Shown one piece after another: positions 58,665 to 64,000 of a stretch of 64,000 nucleotides of DNA. Numbering within the stretch: position 1 is the stretch's first letter; each line of letters opens with the position of its first letter. Both the position numbers and the translations under genes were made by a program. The notes beneath the pieces are model-generated. The model worked only from the letters and a program-made list of their open reading frames with translations. It was not told the DNA's origin and searched no databases. Source of the DNA: Alphaproteobacteria bacterium (lineage in GTDB: Bacteria > Pseudomonadota > Alphaproteobacteria > Rhodobacterales > Rhodobacteraceae); NCBI GenBank assembly GCA_030425395.1, contig JAUIAS010000017.1, positions 1 to 64,000 on the forward strand, in the 5' to 3' direction.

Positions 58665-59801
58665 ATGAAATTCAGAACACTGCTTGCGGCGGCTTCGGTT
58701 GCCGCGCTGGGTGTCGCGGCGCAGGCCGAAGGCGTCAAGGTTGGCATGATTACAACGCTGTCGGGCGGCGGGGCCGGGCTGGGCATCGACGTCCGCGATG
58801 GCTTTCTGCTGGCGGTCAAGCAATCGGGCCGCGATGATATCGAAGTTGTCGTTGAGGATGACCAGCGCAAGCCTGAGATCGCGGTGCAACTGGCCGACAA
58901 GCTGATCCAGTCCGAAAAGGTCGATGTGATGACCGGTATCATCTGGTCGAACCTAGCGATGGCGGTGGTGCCTGCCGCAACGGCGCAAGGCAAATTCTAT
59001 CTGTCGCCAAATGCCGGGCCTTCGGCGCTGGCCGGTCGGGGGTGCCACGAAAACTACTTTAACGTCAGCTGGCAGAATGATGCGTTCAACGAGGCCGCGG
59101 GCGCGTGGACTTCCGAAAACGGCATCGGCAAAGTGTTCCTGATGGCTCCTAACTATCCTGCGGGCAAAGACATGATCGCGGGCTTCAAACGGTTCTTCAA
59201 GGGTGAGGTCACCGAAGAGGTCTATACCAAGCTGGGGCAGCAGGATTATGCCGCCGAGATCGCCCAGATGCGGGCCAGCGATGCCGATCTGGTCTATTAC
59301 TTCCTGCCCGGCGGAATGGGCATTTCGTTCATGAAGCAATACGCCGGGTCGGGGGCTGACAAGGCTGTGATGGGTCCTGCATTTTCCTTTGATCAGGGTA
59401 TTCTTGGTGCCATCGGCGAAGCCGCGCTGGGCGTGAAGAACACCGCGCACTGGTCCAAGGATCTGGATGTTCCGGGCAATGCCGAATTCGTTGCATCGTT
59501 CCAGGCCGAATATGGCCGCCTGCCGTCGCTTTATGCGGCACAGGGCTTTGATACGGGGCTGCTTGTTGCCTCTGCCGCGTCCAAGGCCGATGTCGGGGAC
59601 GCGGATGCGTTCCGCGCGGCATTGAAAGAAGCCGATTTCCAATCGGTGCGCGGGGCGTTCAAGTTCGGGGCCAACAACCACCCGATCCAGAACATCTACA
59701 TGCGTGAAGTGGTCAAGGAAGGCGATATTGTCACCAACCGCGTGATCGGCACGGCCGCAACCGACCATACCGACGCTTATGTCGGCGATTGCAAGATGTA
59801 A
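58665..59801 (+). CDS. ABC-transporter substrate-binding protein (LivJ type)
   Basis: This 378-residue periplasmic protein has a signal peptide (MKFRTLLAAASVAALGVAAQA) and a type I periplasmic-binding fold (VKVGMITTLSGGGAGLGIDVRDGF, KVDVMTGIIWSNLAMAVVPA). Members close to aromatic-acid genes bind benzoate-like or branched-chain ligands. A 10-base perfect hairpin follows its stop and may stabilise its transcript or lower expression of the permease genes. The upstream gap of 129 bases may hold a promoter. Confidence 0.9.
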   Translation: MKFRTLLAAASVAALGVAAQAEGVKVGMITTLSGGGAGLGIDVRDGFLLAVKQSGRDDIEVVVEDDQRKPEIAVQLADKLIQSEKVDVMTGIIWSNLAMAVVPAATAQGKFYLSPNAGPSALAGRGCHENYFNVSWQNDAFNEAAGAWTSENGIGKVFLMAPNYPAGKDMIAGFKRFFKGEVTEEVYTKLGQQDYAAEIAQMRASDADLVYYFLPGGMGISFMKQYAGSGADKAVMGPAFSFDQGILGAIGEAALGVKNTAHWSKDLDVPGNAEFVASFQAEYGRLPSLYAAQGFDTGLLVASAASKADVGDADAFRAALKEADFQSVRGAFKFGANNHPIQNIYMREVVKEGDIVTNRVIGTAATDHTDAYVGDCKM

Positions 59802-59809
59802 GGCCATCT

Positions 59810-59833
59810 GCGGGCCGGAGCGATCCGGCCCGC
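59810..59833 (+). terminator. Strong hairpin between binding-protein and permease genes
   Basis: GCGGGCCGGA (59810-59819) and TCCGGCCCGC (59824-59833) form a perfect ten-base stem with a GCGA loop, followed only by CTTTG. It is likely a partial terminator or an mRNA-stabilising hairpin that raises binding protein over permease, as is common in ABC operons. Confidence 0.75.
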
Positions 59834-59939
59834 CTTTGATGACCATCCCCCGCAGCCGAATGTATTGGCCCGTCACGCGCATTGCGACAGCCGGGACAGG
59901 AAACGCATCTGTCCGGTATCCGGGACGAGGAAGGACGAA

Positions 59940-60857
59940 ATGAGTATTCTTCTGCTCATCGAACAAGTGCTGAACGGGCTTCAGTTCGGTTTGATGCTGT
60001 TCCTCATGGCGGCTGGGCTGACCCTTATCTTTGGCGTGATGGGGATTATCAACCTGGCACATGGGTCGCTCTATATGGTGGGGGCGTTTGCGGCTGCGGG
60101 TGTTGCGGGCGCGACGGGCAGCTTTGCGTTGGGTCTGGTGGCAGCGCTCGCCGCTGCGGCGATGGCCGGGGCCATTGTCGAAATTACCGTGATCCGGCGA
60201 CTGTATACCCGTGACCATCTGGATCAGGTGCTTGCCACATTTGCGCTTATCCTGATCTTTTCCGAAGGCACGCGGTGGCTGTTCGGATCGTTTCCGCTGT
60301 TTCTGGACGTTCCCGCGGCCCTGTCGGGTGCCGTGACCCTGCCGGGTGGCATCGAATATCCGCTTTACCGGCTTGCCATCATTGTGATCGGGTTGGCTGT
60401 GGCGGCGGGGCTGTTCTGGCTGATTGCAAGGACGCGTATCGGAATCCGTATCCGCGCAGGCGAAAGCGACAGGGAAATGATTGCTGCACTGGGTGTGGAT
60501 ATATCACGGCTTTACACGCTGGTGTTTGCGCTGGGCGCTGCGCTCGCGGGATTTTCCGGCGCGCTGGTTGGCGCAATCCAGTCGGTGCAGGTGGGGATGG
60601 GCGAACCGGTCCTGATCCTTGCATTTGTGGTGATCGTCATCGGCGGCATCGGATCCATTCGGGGGGCCTTTGTTGGGGCCATCCTTGTCGGGCTGACCGA
60701 TACGCTGGGCCGGTTCCTGTTGCCGGTCCTGTTCGGGTTCGTGATGGACCCATCGGCGGCCACCTCGGTCGGATCGGCGCTGGCGTCGATGCTGATTTAT
60801 ATTCTGATGGCTGCGGTATTGCTGTTCCGGCCCACCGGCCTCTACGGGAGAGCCTGA
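59940..60857 (+). CDS. Branched-chain/aromatic-acid ABC transporter permease (LivH type)
   Basis: This 305-residue inner-membrane permease has about eight hydrophobic segments and family signatures GLTLIFGVMGIINLAHGSLYMVGAF and AFVVIVIGGIGSIRGAFVGAILVG. ATG at 59940 follows GAGGAAGGACG. It pairs with the LivM-type gene one base downstream. Confidence 0.93.
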   Translation: MSILLLIEQVLNGLQFGLMLFLMAAGLTLIFGVMGIINLAHGSLYMVGAFAAAGVAGATGSFALGLVAALAAAAMAGAIVEITVIRRLYTRDHLDQVLATFALILIFSEGTRWLFGSFPLFLDVPAALSGAVTLPGGIEYPLYRLAIIVIGLAVAAGLFWLIARTRIGIRIRAGESDREMIAALGVDISRLYTLVFALGAALAGFSGALVGAIQSVQVGMGEPVLILAFVVIVIGGIGSIRGAFVGAILVGLTDTLGRFLLPVLFGFVMDPSAATSVGSALASMLIYILMAAVLLFRPTGLYGRA

Positions 60858-60858
60858 G

Positions 60859-61842
60859 ATGATCCGCGAAAGATATCTGAACCTGGCCATCATGCTGGCG
60901 CTTCTGGCTGTGCCGCTTTGGGCGTGGGTGTCGGACGAGCCGTTCACCATAACACTGGCCACACGGGTTGCGATCCTGGCGTTGGCGGGAGTGGGGTTGA
61001 ACCTTGCGCTGGGGCTGGGCGGGCTGGTCAGCCTGGGGCACGCGGCGTTCTTCGGCTTGGGTGGCTATGCCATGGGTATTCTGGCCCATCATGCGCAGAC
61101 CTATACGCCGCTGATGGAAAGCCCGTTTCTGATTGAGGGCACGAAATCCATGCCGGTCATCTGGCTGGTGGCGGTGCTGGTGAGCGCGCTGGCCGCCTTT
61201 GCCATCGGGTTGCTGAGCCTGCGCACAACGGGTGTCTATTTCATCATGATCACCCTCGCCTTTGGCCAGATGTTTTACTACTTCACCATATCCTGGCCGG
61301 CCTATGGCGGTGAGGACGGGCTGAGCATTTATGTGCGCAATGGGTTCCCGGGACTGAATACGCTGGACCCGATCCAGTTTTTCGGTCTGGTTTATGGTGT
61401 TCTGGCGCTGGTGCTGGTGTTTTCGGCGACGCTGGCACGATCCCGGTTCGGGTTGGCGCTGGCTGCGGCCCGCCAGAACGAAGAGCGCGTCCGCACCGTT
61501 GGCCTTGACGCGTTTCGTTTGCGTCTGATGGCCTTCACCATTTCCGGCGCGATAACCGGTTTGGCAGGGGCGCTGATGGCTGATTTGAACCGCTTTGTTT
61601 CACCCACCATGTTCAGCTGGCATATGTCGGGTGAATTCATCGTCTTTATTATTCTCGGTGGTGTGGGCCGTCTGTTTGGTCCGGTGGTTGGCGCAGGCCT
61701 GTTTATCATTCTCGAACATATCCTTGGCGGCCTGAGCGAGTTTTGGATGATCTATCTTGGTGCCTTGCTTCTGGCGGTTGTGCTCTTTGCGCGCGGCGGG
61801 TTGATCGGTGCCTTCTCCGGGCCGGAGGTCGGCCATGACTGA
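60859..61842 (+). CDS. Branched-chain/aromatic-acid ABC transporter permease (LivM type)
   Basis: This 327-residue permease has about nine hydrophobic segments and the motifs GLNLALGLGGLVSLGHAAFFGLGGYAMG and HMSGEFIVFIILGGVGRLFGPVVGAG. It begins one base after the LivH stop and overlaps the LivG start by eight bases. Confidence 0.93.
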   Translation: MIRERYLNLAIMLALLAVPLWAWVSDEPFTITLATRVAILALAGVGLNLALGLGGLVSLGHAAFFGLGGYAMGILAHHAQTYTPLMESPFLIEGTKSMPVIWLVAVLVSALAAFAIGLLSLRTTGVYFIMITLAFGQMFYYFTISWPAYGGEDGLSIYVRNGFPGLNTLDPIQFFGLVYGVLALVLVFSATLARSRFGLALAAARQNEERVRTVGLDAFRLRLMAFTISGAITGLAGALMADLNRFVSPTMFSWHMSGEFIVFIILGGVGRLFGPVVGAGLFIILEHILGGLSEFWMIYLGALLLAVVLFARGGLIGAFSGPEVGHD

Positions 61843-62593
61843 TCCCATTCTTGACGTGCGCGGGGTTTCGAAATCCTTCGGTGCACTGCAGGCGTCTGAC
61901 AATGTCTCGCTGAACCTGCGCGCGGGGGAAATTCACGCGCTGATCGGGCCGAACGGGGCGGGCAAATCGACGCTGATCAAACAGATCGCGGGAAATATGC
62001 GCCCTGATTCAGGCAGTATCTGGTTCAATGGAGAGGACGTTACCACGCTTGATACCGTGGCGCGCGCACGCAGGGGGTTGGGGCGCACCTTCCAGATATC
62101 CTCGCTCGCCATGGAGCATACTGTCTTGCAAAATGTCATGCTGGGTGCCTTGGGCCATGATGGCGGTGTGATGCGCTTCTTTCGTCCGGTGATGAAGGAT
62201 CATGCGCTTCTCAATCGGGCCATGGCGGCATTGGAACGGGTGGGCCTTGTCGATCAGGCCCGCAAGCGCACCGCTGATCTGTCGCATGGTCAGCGTCGCC
62301 AGCTTGAGGTGGCGGTGGCTCTGACACTGTCACCCAAGGCATTTGTCATGGACGAGCCGATGGCGGGTCTTGGGGCCGAAGGATCGCGGGCGTTGACCGG
62401 ATTTCTGGATACATTGCGTGGCGAGGCCCCGATCCTGCTGGTGGAACATGACATGGATGTGGTGTTCGCGTTGGCCGACCGGATCAGCGTGCTGGTCTAC
62501 GGGGCGTTGATTGCCACCGGCACAGCTGATGAAATCCGTGCCAACCCAGAGGTGCGCATCGCCTATCTGGGCGAAGAGGAGGACGGCGCATGA
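61835..62593 (+). CDS. ABC transporter ATP-binding protein (LivG type)
   Basis: This 252-residue ATPase has Walker A GPNGAGKST, the signature LSHGQRRQLEVAVAL, Walker B AFVMDEPMAG and the H-loop LVEHDMDVV. The BCA_ABC C-terminal tail (IRANPEVRIAYLGEEE) is typical of LivG. ATG at 61835 lies within the LivM gene end. Confidence 0.94.
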   Translation: MTDPILDVRGVSKSFGALQASDNVSLNLRAGEIHALIGPNGAGKSTLIKQIAGNMRPDSGSIWFNGEDVTTLDTVARARRGLGRTFQISSLAMEHTVLQNVMLGALGHDGGVMRFFRPVMKDHALLNRAMAALERVGLVDQARKRTADLSHGQRRQLEVAVALTLSPKAFVMDEPMAGLGAEGSRALTGFLDTLRGEAPILLVEHDMDVVFALADRISVLVYGALIATGTADEIRANPEVRIAYLGEEEDGA

Positions 62594-63279
62594 GCTTGCT
62601 TGAACTGTCCTCGATCGCCGCGCATTACGGCCCGTCGCAGGCGCTGTTCGATATCAACCTGTCGGTTGCAGAAGGCGAAGTTGTCGCCCTTATGGGGCGC
62701 AATGGTATGGGCAAGACCACCACGATCAAGGTGATCTGCCGAATGCTGACCGAAAGCAGTGGTGCCATTCGCTTCGCGGGCAAGGACATGGCGCGCGTGC
62801 CGTCGCACCGGGCGGCACGGGCGGGCATCGGACTTGTTCCCGAAGGGCGGCGGTGCTTTCCCAACCTTGATGTGCGCGAAAACCTGATCGCCGCCGCGCG
62901 CCCCGGAGAATGGACAATGGATCGGGTCACTGACCTGTTCCCGCGTCTGGCCGAACGGGCTGACCAGATGGCTGTTTCGCTGTCGGGTGGCGAACAACAG
63001 ATGTTGGCGATTGGGCGCGCATTGATGACCAATCCCAGCCTGCTGATTCTGGATGAGGCGACAGAGGGGTTGGCCCCTGTTGTCCGCCACGAAATCTGGG
63101 CGGCCATCGCGCGGCTCAAGGCCGATACGGGGCTGGCAATCATCGTGGTCGATAAATCGATTCGCGAATTGCGCGGCGTGGCGGACCGGGCCGTGATCAT
63201 AGAACGCGGGCGCAGCGTTTGGAGCGGCGGGTTTTCCGACCTGCATCATGACATTACCGAACGCTATCTTGGGGTGTGA
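62590..63279 (+). CDS. ABC transporter ATP-binding protein (LivF type)
   Basis: This 229-residue second ATPase has Walker A GRNGMGKTT, signature LSGGEQQMLAIGRAL and Walker B LLILDEATEGLAP. The H-loop position, a histidine in most ABC ATPases, is Lys in VVDKSIREL, as noted in the findings. It overlaps livG by four bases. Confidence 0.93.
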   Translation: MSLLELSSIAAHYGPSQALFDINLSVAEGEVVALMGRNGMGKTTTIKVICRMLTESSGAIRFAGKDMARVPSHRAARAGIGLVPEGRRCFPNLDVRENLIAAARPGEWTMDRVTDLFPRLAERADQMAVSLSGGEQQMLAIGRALMTNPSLLILDEATEGLAPVVRHEIWAAIARLKADTGLAIIVVDKSIRELRGVADRAVIIERGRSVWSGGFSDLHHDITERYLGV

Positions 63280-63350
63280 TCCTGTGTTTCTTTTCCGACC
63301 CACATTTCCAGCCCCTAGCGTCACGACACTTTGCCGGAGGATTTGATCCC

Positions 63351-63767
63351 ATGACCAACATCATCATCCAACCCAAGGGCTGGGCCCCTGCCAAGGGATA
63401 TGCAAATGGTGTTCTGACACCCGATGGCGTCCTCTATGTCGGGGGGCAAATCGGATGGACTGCCGCCCAGCGCTTTGAGAGCCACGATTTCATCGGTCAA
63501 ATGCAACAGGCGCTGCGCAATATCCTTGACGTTGTCACCACGGCCGGGGGCCAGGCCGAGGATATCGTGCGTTTGACATGGTACGTGACCGACAAGGCCG
63601 AATACCTTGCCCGACAAGGCGAGGTGGGCGCTGTGTATCGCAAGGTTCTGGGTCGCCATTTTCCGGCGATGACGATGGTTGTGGTTTCGGCGCTGGTCGA
63701 GGATGAGGCCCTGCTCGAGATCGAGGCGACGGCCCATGTCCCGGTTCCGGGTGGCGAGGGGCCATAG
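63351..63767 (+). CDS. RidA family (YjgF/YER057c/UK114) protein
   Basis: This 138-residue protein is a RidA-like trimer subunit: QPKGWAPAKGYANGVLTPDGVLYVGGQIGW, AEDIVRLTWYVTDKAEY and the C-terminal LLEIEATAHVP. RidA proteins hydrolyse reactive enamines/imines to ketones and ammonia. Its arginine of the active site (usually near residue 105) appears replaced in this stretch, so it may be a divergent subfamily. In this locus it fits deamination of an enamine CoA product. ATG at 63351 has GGAGG ten bases upstream. Confidence 0.9.
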   Translation: MTNIIIQPKGWAPAKGYANGVLTPDGVLYVGGQIGWTAAQRFESHDFIGQMQQALRNILDVVTTAGGQAEDIVRLTWYVTDKAEYLARQGEVGAVYRKVLGRHFPAMTMVVVSALVEDEALLEIEATAHVPVPGGEGP

Positions 63768-64000
63768 CACACGGCCAGCGCGCCCGTCAGGGCCGATGGG
63801 TCGAAGGAAGGGGTTTGAACGTCGCGTCCTGCGCTGGTTTCGGCGACAGGGGTGATCCGTTCAGACGTGCTGTTCCGCAGGCACCGGCCCGAGGCAGATA
63901 TCGCCCGCCTTTTCCGTGGCGCGCTGGTGTTAGAAAGATGACACTTGTCGCGCCGCATCTGCCGCGTTAAAACAGGAAACAAGCGCAAGCGGGAGAACTG
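63768..64000 (+). other. Region after RidA; likely leader of the next gene
   Basis: No convincing gene was found in these 233 bases. The last ten bases are GGGAGAACTG, a good ribosome site, so a forward gene probably starts just beyond the window edge. Confidence 0.4.

Noticed and set aside
58953-60218. 421-residue open frame antisense to the binding-protein gene
   Set aside because: It is opposite a signal-peptide-bearing ABC protein and crosses the hairpin and the permease start.
63497-63988. 163-residue reverse frame at the right edge
   Set aside because: More than half lies opposite ridA, and the remaining residues match nothing known; a forward gene starting beyond the edge fits better.

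Overview
The window is ordinary chromosome from a Rhodobacterales alphaproteobacterium of the Roseobacter group; the genus cannot be fixed from sequence alone. Supporting signs are the high GC content, the F1-only ATP synthase operon, the HrcA/CIRCE-controlled groESL operon, the Hsp20-DUF1150 pair, an Mn-dependent pyrophosphatase, several Hint/VCBS/RTX-like proteins, an H-type lectin protein, and the adjacent pgeF-midA-lgt genes. There is no rRNA, tRNA, insertion sequence, prophage or CRISPR array. Coding density is very high, and many genes overlap by 1 to 17 bases.

Layout. 0-9 kb: the end of a coiled-coil OmpA-family protein, an M23 peptidase coupled to clpA, gloB divergent from a methyltransferase, and an anchored RTX-like protein. 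9.2-14.1 kb: atpHAGDC with a strong terminator. 14.2-21 kb: lectin-like protein, prs, an isomerase and hydrolase pair, and a reverse-strand run HAD-IIA/MaoC/ribF/ycgN-like/threonine aldolase. 21.2-25.7 kb: a HlyC-like acyltransferase followed three bases later by a VCBS-Hint protein, then ppaC, a TraB/GumN protein and a DUF2161 nuclease-fold protein. 25.8-27.9 kb: groESL. 28-36 kb: GAF protein plus a small unknown, crotonase, DMT transporter, Nudix, lipase-like hydrolase, an isolated phnM, purEK, a YdcH protein and Hsp20-DUF1150. 36-44 kb: PhzF, a GT10-like transferase, two divergent small membrane proteins, LysE, a ferredoxin-adenylate cyclase fusion, trxB divergent from an Lrp regulator, and a degenerate Hint protein. 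44-51 kb: a 48-residue unknown, pgeF, midA, lgt, ubiK, ybjN-like, proC, csaA-like, tdk and a KAS III enzyme.

51.3-63.8 kb is one catabolic locus. It encodes a fused FAD monooxygenase/old-yellow-enzyme flavoprotein of the 2-aminobenzoyl-CoA monooxygenase/reductase (salicylyl-CoA 5-hydroxylase) type, an SDR, a MarR regulator, an enoyl-CoA hydratase, an acyl-CoA dehydrogenase, a benzoate-type CoA ligase, a complete LivJHMGF-type ABC importer and a RidA protein. Together they read as uptake, CoA activation, oxygen-dependent dearomatisation and beta-oxidation-like breakdown of an aromatic acid. RidA hints at an amino-substituted substrate such as anthranilate.

The most unusual features are the HlyC-like/VCBS-Hint pair behind a near-perfect 23-bp palindrome, a membrane/2Fe-2S/cyclase fusion protein, two identical-length operator-like palindromes between small membrane-protein genes, and a nested 54-nt hairpin between the HAD and MaoC genes.
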